From assembly GCA_943329925.2 (NCBI GenBank), contig CALQFT020000001.1:1-64000 (forward strand): 64,000 bases of DNA, read 5' to 3'. Below the pieces are notes generated by a model. The model worked only from the letters and a program-made list of their open reading frames with translations. It made no database searches and was not told the origin of the DNA. The stretch's first letter is position 1. Every line of letters begins with the position of its first letter. Below, piece after piece: positions 18,086 through 26,470 of the stretch. The translations under genes and the position numbers were made by a program. This DNA is from Opitutus sp. GAS368. GTDB lineage: Bacteria > Verrucomicrobiota > Verrucomicrobiia > Chthoniobacterales > Chthoniobacteraceae.

Positions 18086-18565
18086 ATGGCAATTCCATCC
18101 GGCATCAAAGCCCCAGACTTCTCCTTGAAGACCAAGACCGCGGAAGGTCTTCAAGACATCAAACTCTCCGACAATATTGGGCACCGTAACACCGTGTTAT
18201 TGTTTTTCCCACTGGCCTTCACCGGCGTCTGCACCAAAGAGATGTGTGACATTTCGGGCGGGTTGAAAGCCTACTCCGACCTTAATACGCAAGTCATCGG
18301 CATCAGCGTGGACAGCCCCTTTGCACAGGAAGCCTGGGCCCAGAAGGAGCATATTTCCGTGGCGCTCGCCAGCGATTTGAACAAGGAGGTCGCAAAGGCT
18401 TACGACGTTCTTTTACCAGATCTCGTGGGGATCGGCTCGGCCTCCGCTCGTGCGGCCTTTGTCATCGATAAGGAAGGCATCGTGCGGTACTCGGAACAGA
18501 CACCGACTCCCTTGGAGCTGCCTTCTTTCGCGCTGATTACCGCCACTCTTGCCCAGTTGCAGTAG
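18086..18565 (+). CDS. Peroxiredoxin (AhpC/TSA superfamily)
   Basis: 159 aa from the ATG at 18086; the ORF-track start at 17903 runs back through the upstream terminator and is rejected. The peroxidatic site is FFPLAFTGVCTKEMCD (PxxxT/SxxC), with a nearby second cysteine, and a C-terminal arginine region SARAAFVIDKEGIVRY. It reduces peroxides in the cytoplasm. The class (AhpE-, Prx5- or BCP-like) is not decided from sequence alone; the spacing looks closest to an AhpE-type protein. A terminator follows at 18598. Confidence 0.85.
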   Translation: MAIPSGIKAPDFSLKTKTAEGLQDIKLSDNIGHRNTVLLFFPLAFTGVCTKEMCDISGGLKAYSDLNTQVIGISVDSPFAQEAWAQKEHISVALASDLNKEVAKAYDVLLPDLVGIGSASARAAFVIDKEGIVRYSEQTPTPLELPSFALITATLAQLQ

Positions 18566-18597
18566 CCTCGGGCGACGGGTACTCGAAAATTCAGTCG

Positions 18598-18626
18598 GCC
18601 CCGGGCATGCGTGCCCGGGGCTTTTT
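18598..18626 (+). terminator. Intrinsic terminator of the peroxiredoxin gene
   Basis: Stem gccccgggca / tgcccggggc (10 bp, perfect) with loop tgcg, followed by TTTTT. Confidence 0.93.
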
Positions 18627-18653
18627 GCATCGGCCACAGCGAAATAATCTGAA

Positions 18654-19586
18654 ATGGTAATCTGGTCCGTATTTACGCAGATCCTCCTTCCCATCCTGTT
18701 ATTGGTTGGAACGGGGTGGCTGCTGGAGCGCAGTTTTCGTCTGGATTTGGGCACGTTAGTGAAGCTCAACATTCACTTGGTGGTGCCCGCATTTATCTTC
18801 CATCAGATCGTAAGCTCGACGTTGGATGGTGCGCAAGCAGCGCGCGTTGTTGGTTTTACGCTATCGGTCATCGGTGTGATGTTTGTTCTTAGCGCACTGG
18901 TGGCGCGTGTCTGCGGCTACGGACGAGGCCAAATGCGAGGTCTTCAGCTCGCCACAATGTTTTACAATTCAGGAAATTATGGCGTGCCCTTGATGGCGCT
19001 CGCCTACCCTGCGGTGGGCCCTTTGCTGCAGGTCTTTGTTATTGTTACCCAGAATTTAAGCACCTTCACCATTGGCCTCATGCTGGCCTCGGCCACGGGA
19101 GAGGCTCGCCGAGCGCCGCTTCCCATTTGGCGTCAAATCTCTATCTGGGCGGTGGTCAGCGGGTTGCTCGTTCGCCTGTTTCATATTCCCGTGCAGGAAT
19201 GGCGCTGGCTTTGGGCGCCGGTGGATTATTTGTGGCAGGCGCTGGTGGGAATTGCGCTGGTTACCCTCGGTGTGCAGCTCGCTCAAACCAAGGTGAATCA
19301 AAGTCTCAAGCGGCTGGGTTGGGCGGTCGGGTTGAGGCTTGTGGCTGGGCCGTTGGTGGCCGCCGCGCTTGTTCGTCCCTTTGGATTTCATGGAGCGGAG
19401 GCCATCGTGATGATCCTCAGCGCCTCGTTCCCCACAGCAGTAAACACGGCGCTCCTTGCCCACGAATTCCAGGCAGACTCTGAATTCGCCGCAGCCGCTG
19501 TTTTCTATTCTACGCTCGTGAGCATGATTACGGTGACTGGCGTGATCATCATCCTGCGCCTGCCTCAGGTCGTGGCGGTGTTTTGA
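18654..19586 (+). CDS. AEC-family membrane transporter (auxin efflux carrier-like)
   Basis: 310 aa with about ten hydrophobic segments arranged as two halves. Family signs are LNIHLVVPAFIFHQIV in the first half, YNSGNYGVPLMALAYP in the third segment region, and LSASFPTAVNTALLAHEF near the end. AEC carriers export or import organic anions by secondary transport; the substrate cannot be told. The 3' end overlaps the convergent DR2241-like gene by 22 bp. Confidence 0.85.
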   Translation: MVIWSVFTQILLPILLLVGTGWLLERSFRLDLGTLVKLNIHLVVPAFIFHQIVSSTLDGAQAARVVGFTLSVIGVMFVLSALVARVCGYGRGQMRGLQLATMFYNSGNYGVPLMALAYPAVGPLLQVFVIVTQNLSTFTIGLMLASATGEARRAPLPIWRQISIWAVVSGLLVRLFHIPVQEWRWLWAPVDYLWQALVGIALVTLGVQLAQTKVNQSLKRLGWAVGLRLVAGPLVAAALVRPFGFHGAEAIVMILSASFPTAVNTALLAHEFQADSEFAAAAVFYSTLVSMITVTGVIIILRLPQVVAVF

Positions 19587-20254
19587 GGCGGCTGCCCGGG
19601 CTCTGCGCTTGCGAGACGCTCCCGTTTCTTAACCGTCTCACGGCAGGCTGGAACCAGGTGGTTGCACGCTTCCTGGCAGATGAGTGGAATTTCTTGGAAG
19701 CCCGGAGCGCCCGCTCCAGAGGGCAGTGTGCGTGCCTCCGCGGCGAGTTGGGAGAGGGGTTGGCCGGGGGCGAAATCCCAGAGCGTCCGCTTCATGCATT
19801 TCTCCAGTACGCAGTGCCATCCGACGAGCTTTTGACCCTCATCGTCCTGCAGGCGTTTGGCTACCGCGTACATTCCGGTTTGACGTTCCAGAGTTTCCCT
19901 CAGCGGCACGAGTCGCAGTTCGCCCTTGAGGTGACTTAGCCAGATGGCCGTCATGGCTGGGTAGAAATAATCCAGCGCGTGGCGCAGCGCAGTGGAATCG
20001 GGCAAGGTCAACGACCATCCGTGGCGCAGGGTTGGCGCCGTCTTTAAGGGGCGATAGACGTCGGAGTCGTCGAAAAAAGAAAGTGCCCTGGCGTCGGACG
20101 CTTCTGAGTATGTGGTGAGGTCATTGCGGGCGATGTCCTCGGTGTGGCGCAATTCGTACCGGCCTTCTGGAAGCGGCGTAATCTGGATTTGTCCAATACT
20201 GCGGCAACCTTGCGCGATCCAGGATTCAATCGACTGCGTGAGATTCCGATTCAC
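19565..20254 (-). CDS. DR2241-like Fe-S cluster protein, partner of CbiX
   Basis: 229 aa. It resembles the C-terminal half of DR2241-type proteins, in which CbiX is fused to a stabilising domain and a 4Fe-4S domain. Cysteines suited to cluster binding are WHCVLEKC and, later, LICQEACNHLVPAC. It overlaps cbiX by 4 bp, so the two are translationally coupled; this looks like a split version of the fused protein. The role is inferred to be in siroheme or cobalamin tetrapyrrole metal insertion. Confidence 0.6.
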   Translation of the reverse strand: MNRNLTQSIESWIAQGCRSIGQIQITPLPEGRYELRHTEDIARNDLTTYSEASDARALSFFDDSDVYRPLKTAPTLRHGWSLTLPDSTALRHALDYFYPAMTAIWLSHLKGELRLVPLRETLERQTGMYAVAKRLQDDEGQKLVGWHCVLEKCMKRTLWDFAPGQPLSQLAAEARTLPSGAGAPGFQEIPLICQEACNHLVPACRETVKKRERLASAEPGQPPQNTATT

Positions 20255-21096
20255 TTGGAAAGGTTATGGGTTGAGGTTTCGGGCGAGAAATCAGCTTGGT
20301 GCTGTAAGTCAAAAAGAGTGACTTGATCCAGTATGAGCTCGGCAAAAAGCGGTTCTGTTCCAATGGCGCTGGCGTAATATAACGTTTTGTTTCTCAATCG
20401 GTAAGGATTTTGACGGAAGACGTCCCTCTGGCTGGCTGCGAGTCCCGTGTCTTGCTCGATTCCCAGAAGGACTGGGATGTCCTGGTAAGAGTGTAGGCCG
20501 TCTGCGATGAAGAAGGGAACAACCACCACGTTTGGTCGGCTGGTGCAGGTATCCCATTCGCTCACCAAGGGAGCCTCCTCCATGTAAGTGTTAAGCACCT
20601 CCCCGTAAATGCCCAGGTCTCGGATGCGGTCAACTTCCCGTTTTGCGGCAAATGCGGAGTTGTCATTTAGGTTGGTCCCGTGCCCGACAATCAGTAGACT
20701 GGTATCTGCCGGATTCACTCCCGGAGCCACCTCCGCCGCGCGTTTTAGCAAAAGCTCGGACATGCGCGGATGATTGCCCACGGACTCGCAGTACTTCAGC
20801 GTCCGTCCGTTGCGGCGGGTGACTTCGCCGTCCAGCTCCAGCTCCCGAGGGATCACCGTGCGGGTGAAATAGCCTTCGCTAATAAAGTTAGTCACTATGT
20901 AAACCTCCTCGCTGTCCACCATGTGGAGCACCTGCCGTAGGCTGGGTTCCTCTTTCCAGAAGGCGCAGTGAACTTCCTTGAAAATCCCCATGCGCAGAAT
21001 GGCTTCCGCGTGGTCGAATGTGGGTGCGCTTGAATCCGGGTTGACGGTGGAGCCGTGCCCCACGAGGAGCAGTGCGCTGTTGGGCTTGTGCAGCAT
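20251..21096 (-). CDS. CbiX/SirB-family tetrapyrrole chelatase
   Basis: 281 aa with two CbiX-like halves: ALLLVGHGSTVNPDS at the start and LLIVGHGTNLNDNSA in the middle, each with the chelatase histidine, plus VVPFFIADGLHSYQDIP. These enzymes insert Co(II) or Fe(II) into sirohydrochlorin. Two-domain CbiX proteins of this length are known next to DR2241-type cluster domains. The metal and substrate are not fixed by the sequence. It is 50 bp downstream of the FabF-like gene. Confidence 0.8.
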   Translation of the reverse strand: MLHKPNSALLLVGHGSTVNPDSSAPTFDHAEAILRMGIFKEVHCAFWKEEPSLRQVLHMVDSEEVYIVTNFISEGYFTRTVIPRELELDGEVTRRNGRTLKYCESVGNHPRMSELLLKRAAEVAPGVNPADTSLLIVGHGTNLNDNSAFAAKREVDRIRDLGIYGEVLNTYMEEAPLVSEWDTCTSRPNVVVVPFFIADGLHSYQDIPVLLGIEQDTGLAASQRDVFRQNPYRLRNKTLYYASAIGTEPLFAELILDQVTLFDLQHQADFSPETSTHNLSK

Positions 21097-21146
21097 AGTT
21101 CAGTTTAGTGAAAATAGTCTCTGGAAAGGAAGTCGAACCCTTCGCC

Positions 21147-22409
21147 TCATTTCTCTTCCAAGGCGCCGAGTGCGACGCAGGCGTTGATGCCGCCAAAACC
21201 AAACGCATTATTGAGTACGTGTTTGACCTTCGCTGGGCGCGCGGAATTGGGCACCACGTCAATGGCGCAGCGCGGATCCGGGGTGCGGTGATGAATGGTG
21301 GGCGGCAGTATTTGCTCCTCGATAGCGAGAGCGCAAAGCGTCATCTCAATGGCGGCGGTTGCACCTAACGGGTGCCCTGTGATGGCCTTGGTGCCGCTCA
21401 CGGGCGGTGGACTCGAGCCAAAAATAGCTTCAATGCAGGCCGCTTCGTTTGCGTCGTTCATCTGTGTGCCGCTGGCGTGGGCATTGATGTAGTCGATGGC
21501 TTCCGGTTGCAGGCCCGCATCGGCGAGCGCGTCCCGGATGCAGCGGATGACCGACGCGCCCCCAGGCAGGGGGGAGGTCATGTGATACGCCTCGTTGTTG
21601 AGCGCGTAGCCCAGAACCTCCGCATAGATGTGGGCGCCGCGTCGTCTGGCATGTTCGTATTCCTCAACCACAAGGCAGGCGGCGCCTTCGCCCATCACAA
21701 AACCCTGACGATTAAGGTCAAATGGCTGGCAGGCGTGTGCCGCAGGTTCTTGATCCCAACGACTCATTGTTTTGATAAAGTCGAAGGCTCCGTAAGTCAG
21801 CGGACAAAGCGAGGCCTCCGCGGCACCCGCCACAATCACATCCGCCATGTCATCCCTTATATAACGCAGCGCTTCGCCCACAGATACAGCGCCGCTGGCG
21901 CACGAATTGGAGTTTGTCGTTCCCGGGCCTCGAAAGCCGCATTCAATGGCAATGTTGGAATGTGCTGAACCTCCAAACACCGTGAGCGCAAGGGTTTGAT
22001 TCACGGCTCTGGGCCCGCCAGAAATAAATGCAGCGTGTTCTTTTTCCGCGTGGGCTATGCCTCCTAGCGCCGTACCAAAGGAGACGCCGACCCTGTCCTG
22101 TGGAACCTCCTTGCTCCAGGGCAGACGCGCGTCCTCCAATGCGAGTAACGCCGAGGCCACTGCGAATTGAGCGTATCGATCCAGGCGCTTTAATCGGTGG
22201 GGTGGAAAAAAGCGGGAGGGATCCCAGTCTTGTATTTCCGCTGCATGATGGGCGTGGAGTTTGGAGGTGTCAAAAAAAGTGACCCGGCTAATTCCGCTGC
22301 GACCTTGGAGAACTGCCTGCCAGAGAGCCTCTTTGCCGATGCCTACTGCTGTGATCGGGCCTAGACCGGTGATGACTGCCCTGCGTTTTTTGGGATTGGA
22401 GCCACTCAC
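21147..22409 (-). CDS. Beta-ketoacyl-ACP synthase II (FabF-like)
   Basis: 420 aa KAS-II fold, condensing acyl-ACP with malonyl-ACP. The catalytic cysteine is in SNSCASGAVSVGEA, and the two active-site histidines are in NAHASGT and ITGHPLGATAAIE. The NAHASGT form deviates from the common NAHGTST. No ACP or other fab gene adjoins it, while an SRPBCC gene overlaps it by 4 bp upstream. It could be the housekeeping FabF or a specialised ketosynthase; I cannot decide. Confidence 0.85.
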   Translation of the reverse strand: MSGSNPKKRRAVITGLGPITAVGIGKEALWQAVLQGRSGISRVTFFDTSKLHAHHAAEIQDWDPSRFFPPHRLKRLDRYAQFAVASALLALEDARLPWSKEVPQDRVGVSFGTALGGIAHAEKEHAAFISGGPRAVNQTLALTVFGGSAHSNIAIECGFRGPGTTNSNSCASGAVSVGEALRYIRDDMADVIVAGAAEASLCPLTYGAFDFIKTMSRWDQEPAAHACQPFDLNRQGFVMGEGAACLVVEEYEHARRRGAHIYAEVLGYALNNEAYHMTSPLPGGASVIRCIRDALADAGLQPEAIDYINAHASGTQMNDANEAACIEAIFGSSPPPVSGTKAITGHPLGATAAIEMTLCALAIEEQILPPTIHHRTPDPRCAIDVVPNSARPAKVKHVLNNAFGFGGINACVALGALEEK

Positions 22410-22861
22410 TGTTTGGCCTCCAATAATAGTTTGAAGCGTGCAAGCGTTTTGTTTGCAACGGGTTCAATGAAGCCAAAGCGCAGAGCGGGCTCCATGAACC
22501 ATGCGAGCGCCCGGAAACGAAATCGGAGTTCGTGCAAAATTTTAACGTGGGTCCCTTCCGGAAGCGGAGTCAATGTCCACACCACCCGCATGCCCTTGGT
22601 GAAGGCGGCTGTGTGCTCGAAATGGAGTTCGAGTGTCTCCGAATTGCTGCGGTAGAGTGCCCGCCAAGTCGCTGGAAACCACCCGCCAATCGCCGACATA
22701 TGCAGATGCAAATCGGAGGGCGACGCCGAGATTGCGCCGTCCTTAAGCTCCCGCACAAAGCGGTAATGCGGCAAGAATTCGGGCCAACGAAGCAGTTGGC
22801 TCACCATGGAGAAGACCTTCTCTTTTGGCGCATGAATGAGGATCGTGGAAGCAGAGTGCAC
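22406..22861 (-). CDS. SRPBCC/polyketide-cyclase-like lipid-binding protein
   Basis: 151 aa. The pattern fits the SRPBCC (START-like) fold: an N-terminal strand followed by APKEKVFSMVSQLLRWPEFLPHY, central strands and a long C-terminal helix (ALRFGFIEPVANKTLARF). Its gene overlaps the FabF-like gene by 4 bp (ATGA), a coupling seen in cyclase/ketosynthase pairs of polyketide-type clusters, but also in ordinary operons. A role binding a fatty or aromatic product of the ketosynthase is inferred, not shown. Confidence 0.7.
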   Translation of the reverse strand: MHSASTILIHAPKEKVFSMVSQLLRWPEFLPHYRFVRELKDGAISASPSDLHLHMSAIGGWFPATWRALYRSNSETLELHFEHTAAFTKGMRVVWTLTPLPEGTHVKILHELRFRFRALAWFMEPALRFGFIEPVANKTLARFKLLLEAKQ

Positions 22862-22894
22862 TGGAGTTGAGCTTAACCCAAACTAAGGCTGCGT

Positions 22895-24193
22895 CTAGTC
22901 AGGGCTGGGAACTCCGGCTGGGACGAGAATCGCATCTTTCATCCCGTGGAGAATTTTCTTATCTGGGGGACAGAGTGTTGCCAGGGCTCCTGCGAGCGTT
23001 GGCTTTTCGTCTAGCGCAAAGTAGTAGGGACACAGTCTGACTTTACAAGGGAAGGGGAGGATCGCACCGGAGCACTCTTCGTACACGGGGTGAGTGAAAG
23101 TTTTTGGCTTGTGAAAACGTTGCAATAGATGTGGTTGAGTTTGGAATGACAGAAGCGCTTTTTCCACCGCGTCCTTCCAGACTGATTGCGGTTCGTCGGC
23201 TCCAATGACCACGCTGCGCGCCCCCCAGGCCAATTCGGAAAAACCGCTGGCCTTGATTACCAACTCCCGTTCCTTCTGGCTGAACTCGCTCAGTTCACTG
23301 AAATCATGAATTCCAAGCCCCGGGATTTCAGCGTGTGGAGGGAGCGCTTGGGGATCCAGTACCCACGAGCGTGGAATAACTTTCTGTAAAGCAAGGTAAT
23401 GCCGCTCAGTGAGTGCGCGCCTCCAATACTCCCGCAGGGGGCGCATCCAGAAAAGGGCGAACCACAGCTTTTCTTCCAAGAAGGGTTTAAAGGGCGGGGT
23501 AATGGTCGAGGATCCTTCGAGTACGGCTCGTTGGAGCTTTTCGATAGCTGGAATGTTTTCGAGGTCAAACAGCTCGAAGAACCGGTACGCGGCCGTCGCG
23601 CCGTCGGTCCGATCTCCGTAGGCCTCGGCGTCGCAGACGCGCTGGCCAGTGCGTTTTGCAAGCCATTCCATTTCAGGACGGTACGTCTGTGCCTCGCGGG
23701 AGACAAGGATGTCACCCATTGGAACTAGTTGGGCAAAGGCAGCCTGCATGCCTCTTGCTCCACCCACGACGTGGGCCCCTGCCTGCGAATAAATTTCGTT
23801 GAGCCAAGCGGTGAGCCCAATGCCGCCCGGAATCGAGTCCAACTCGCTCAGGATGAATCCGTCTTGGGTCAGAATAATGTCCGGGCGAAGGACTCGCGGC
23901 AAATGGTGTCGGAACGCTTTGGAGCGGCTGAATTCCACAAGCTCCGCTGGCTTTCCTTTGTCGAGCAGCTCTGCGATCCACGCCGGTTGGCGGCCCGAGG
24001 CAGAGAGCGTGTACAGGTCATTGCACGCCTTTTGGAAAATCCAAAGTCGCTCGCCGAGAGCGAGCAACTCGCTATGAAGTGTCGCCGTGAGTGGGAATGG
24101 AGTTGGGGATAGGCGCCACGATTTTCCCGCAAATAAACCGGCTTGAGGAAGTGCGTTTTGGAGCGTCTTTAGGGCAACGGAAGGCTCGTTCAT
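22895..24193 (-). CDS. Uncharacterised protein with ATP-grasp-like features
   Basis: 432 aa from the ATG at 24193; the ORF-track start lies inside ruvA and is rejected. Its start overlaps the ruvA stop by one base (TAATG). Possible ATP-grasp signs are SELDSIPGGIG, resembling the acidic substrate/metal segment of glutathionylspermidine-synthase-type ligases, and the lysine strand ELVIKASGF. I see no single clear family signature. The protein has no signal peptide or membrane segment. Its location between ruvA and the SRPBCC gene suggests one transcription unit; the gap to the SRPBCC gene is 33 bp. A carboxylate-amine ligase is a guess. Confidence 0.45.
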   Translation of the reverse strand: MNEPSVALKTLQNALPQAGLFAGKSWRLSPTPFPLTATLHSELLALGERLWIFQKACNDLYTLSASGRQPAWIAELLDKGKPAELVEFSRSKAFRHHLPRVLRPDIILTQDGFILSELDSIPGGIGLTAWLNEIYSQAGAHVVGGARGMQAAFAQLVPMGDILVSREAQTYRPEMEWLAKRTGQRVCDAEAYGDRTDGATAAYRFFELFDLENIPAIEKLQRAVLEGSSTITPPFKPFLEEKLWFALFWMRPLREYWRRALTERHYLALQKVIPRSWVLDPQALPPHAEIPGLGIHDFSELSEFSQKERELVIKASGFSELAWGARSVVIGADEPQSVWKDAVEKALLSFQTQPHLLQRFHKPKTFTHPVYEECSGAILPFPCKVRLCPYYFALDEKPTLAGALATLCPPDKKILHGMKDAILVPAGVPSPD

Positions 24194-24801
24194 TACGCCA
24201 GTCTTTTGAGCGCCTCGCGTACCAATTCGTCGGAAGGAATCTCCGCTCCGGGATGCGCCTCGGTTGCCGCATGTACCGCCTTTTGGGCGTCGATCTGTTT
24301 GTAACCCAGTGCAATCAGCGCGAGAACTGCGTCGTTCATTTCCAATGCACGTCCGGTTGGCGCATTCGTGGAAGATGCCGCTTCCCAAGCTGCGGCCACA
24401 CCGACTTTGTCTTTGAGCTCGACTAGGATACGTTCGGCTGTTTTTTTCCCAATCCCCTTCACTTGTGAGAGCGTCTTGGTATCGCTCGCCACCACCGCCG
24501 CCTTAAAGCTCGTCACCGACACACCGCTTAAAACGTCTAGCGCTGTCTTTGGTCCAATCCCCGATACGTGATGGATGAGTAACCGGAAAAGATCCCGCTC
24601 GGCGCTGGTGGCGAAGCCGAAAAGCACGTGGGCGTCCTCCCTGATTTGGAGGTGTGTGAGAAGTTGGATCCTAGTTCCCGGACTGGGTAATTTGTCGTAG
24701 CTGGAGAGTGGGATGGAAACGTGGTATCCAACGCCATGCACGTTCAACACCACATGAGTGGGATACGCCTCGGCCAGGATGCCTTCCAGAAAGGTGATCA
24801 T
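24193..24801 (-). CDS. ruvA: Holliday junction DNA helicase subunit RuvA
   Basis: 202 aa, normal length. RuvA binds four-way junctions as a tetramer and loads the RuvB motor. Seen: the N-terminal OB domain MITFLEGILAE...NVHGVGYHV, the HhH motifs in HVSGIGPKTALDVLSG and VKGIGKKTAERILVELKDK, and the C-terminal domain III with ALIALGYKQIDAQKAV that contacts RuvB. ruvB and ruvC are not in the window. Its start codon abuts that of the divergent gene at 24802, with no bases between. Confidence 0.95.
   Translation of the reverse strand: MITFLEGILAEAYPTHVVLNVHGVGYHVSIPLSSYDKLPSPGTRIQLLTHLQIREDAHVLFGFATSAERDLFRLLIHHVSGIGPKTALDVLSGVSVTSFKAAVVASDTKTLSQVKGIGKKTAERILVELKDKVGVAAAWEAASSTNAPTGRALEMNDAVLALIALGYKQIDAQKAVHAATEAHPGAEIPSDELVREALKRLA
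24791..24797 (+). promoter_or_regulatory. Shine-Dalgarno for the gene at 24802, inside ruvA
   Basis: AAGGTGA lies four bases before the ATG at 24802. It sits within the first codons of ruvA on the other strand and supports that start choice. It is notable because most starts in this window lack such a motif. Confidence 0.6.
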
Positions 24802-25434
24802 ATGCGCAAGGATTTAACGCGACTCACACGAAGGCAAGCTCTCCAGCGAATCCTCTTTGGATTGCCCTTGCTTGCCCCAGTCCCTTGCCTGCTCGCGGCC
24901 GATCCGGATTGGCGCATTTGGTTGGAAGGGAGGTTTATGGCGCCTCCGATTTCCGCCCCTGTGGAGGGCGCGCAGCGGAGTGTGCTTTGTGGCGGGCGTT
25001 GGGACGGGGCTCAACTGGTTCCTTTCACTCGTCTCCAATGGCGCGATATGGGCCTAAACTGGGCGCAACTGGAGAAGATCGCGAGGAAAGCCTCTGCTGA
25101 GGACTTGCTACAATGCGCTGTGACTTTCAAGCGCGATAAGCGGCAGGTTATAGAATACGCTGAGGTTGGTTGTCCGCTGCCGTTGGTTGCGTCGGGAGTT
25201 CTAGCCCCGGAATTCGCCTCGCGCTTTGCAGAGACCTTGGGCGAGGTGCTCCATCTCGCGGTGCCCAATCGCCACAAGGCGTTCGTTTTTCCGCAACTCG
25301 GCTCGGATCTCACCCGCTACTCTGACCTTGTTTTAAACGCCTATCGAGACAGCACCTACCCAGTCAGCGTTGAGCTCTTCGAGTTGCGCAACGGAATTCT
25401 GCGAGGTTCAGGGATTTTTGAAAGGCAGCATTAA
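24802..25434 (+). CDS. Hypothetical exported protein with Tat-like signal
   Basis: 210 aa from the ATG at 24802, supported by a Shine-Dalgarno. The N-terminus has a twin arginine (LTRRQALQRIL) followed by a hydrophobic segment LFGLPLLAPVPCLLAA, so it is probably exported by Tat or Sec. The mature part has SVLCGGRW, QCAVTFKRDKRQVIEYA and AEVGCPLPL; I recognise no family, though the size and segment pattern recall chalcone-isomerase-like periplasmic proteins. The ORF-track start at 24721 runs back into ruvA and is rejected. Confidence 0.5.
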   Translation: MRKDLTRLTRRQALQRILFGLPLLAPVPCLLAADPDWRIWLEGRFMAPPISAPVEGAQRSVLCGGRWDGAQLVPFTRLQWRDMGLNWAQLEKIARKASAEDLLQCAVTFKRDKRQVIEYAEVGCPLPLVASGVLAPEFASRFAETLGEVLHLAVPNRHKAFVFPQLGSDLTRYSDLVLNAYRDSTYPVSVELFELRNGILRGSGIFERQH

Positions 25435-25437
25435 GCA

Positions 25438-26319
25438 CTATGGGCCAGCTAGTTCCGCGCACGTTGCCTTGAACCATACGATTGATTTCGTAATTTCAGC
25501 AACCGAGTCTTCCCAGTTAAACTCGTATTCGACGCAGATAGCACCGTGGAACTTTTGCCGTTTTAACTCCGCAAGCATACCCTTTGCGTTGCTGATCCCG
25601 GTCCCCCAGGGAACGTCGTGCCCCGAAAGCTCTGCCTTATCCAAATCTTTGAAGTGCAATGCGATGACTCTGCCTTCTAGTTTCCGAAGCGATTCTACCG
25701 GATCCAGTCCAGAGCGCACCCAGTGTCCTACATCAGCGCACGCTCCCAGTAGCGGACTGCGCCCCGCAACGGCGGCGGCGACGGTTTCAGGGTTCCAGTA
25801 AAAACTCTTTGGTCCGGGATGGTTGTGGATGGCCACTTTGATGTTGTACTCCTTCGCGAGTTTTTCCACCACGTCCATGACCGGCCCGAGTTCTTCCGTC
25901 TTGCCGTGCACTTCCGGCTCCGCCACCAGCACGGTGATTCCCATGCGCTTTGCGCCTTCAAAAATCTTACGGGTTTCCGCTTCATCCAGCACCGGCTTGA
26001 CTACACCCATGTTGAGGAAGGTTGGCGAGATGCCCTTTTCCTTCATGCGGGATTGGATGTTGGAAAAGTCTTTTTCCGTGAGGGTTATCGTGGACGACTT
26101 GGTGAATTTTCCGTCCGGCTCCGCCACGTTGACATTTCCCGAGATGCTCATGTGTTTGGCCCCGACTGCGGCAGTTTTGTCGATGGCGTCGAGGAGCGAA
26201 AACTTCTGGAATGTGTAGGAGTGGACGGCCAGCGTGAAACCAAGTTTTTCGGCGGGCGTTTCAGCCAAAGCCGTAAAGGCGAGGGCGAAGAAGGCGGCGA
26301 TCTTAAAGATGTTTTTCAT
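25438..26319 (-). CDS. Secreted sugar phosphate isomerase/epimerase-like protein (xylose isomerase-like TIM barrel)
   Basis: 293 aa. A signal peptide (MKNIFKIAAFFALAFTALA) precedes an AP-endonuclease-2/xylose isomerase-like TIM barrel, with metal-binding-type residues in AEPEVHG, IHNHPG, GACADVGHWVRSG and LHFKDLDKAELSGHDVPWG. Such exported versions are very frequent in Verrucomicrobiota and Planctomycetes. The substrate is unknown. It is convergent with the gene at 24802; the two stops are 3 bp apart. Confidence 0.8.
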   Translation of the reverse strand: MKNIFKIAAFFALAFTALAETPAEKLGFTLAVHSYTFQKFSLLDAIDKTAAVGAKHMSISGNVNVAEPDGKFTKSSTITLTEKDFSNIQSRMKEKGISPTFLNMGVVKPVLDEAETRKIFEGAKRMGITVLVAEPEVHGKTEELGPVMDVVEKLAKEYNIKVAIHNHPGPKSFYWNPETVAAAVAGRSPLLGACADVGHWVRSGLDPVESLRKLEGRVIALHFKDLDKAELSGHDVPWGTGISNAKGMLAELKRQKFHGAICVEYEFNWEDSVAEITKSIVWFKATCAELAGP

Positions 26320-26470
26320 GGGGGATTAGACTTTTAAGCTAGAAGGCCAGCCTTACAGGTCGGCCCACGGAATGCAGTCAGAATTTTAACGCGCCATCCG
26401 CACGACTCAGGGGCGAATCGCATTGGGGAATGCCTTGCCGCCGGGGCGATGCTTGGTCATTAATCCACCG

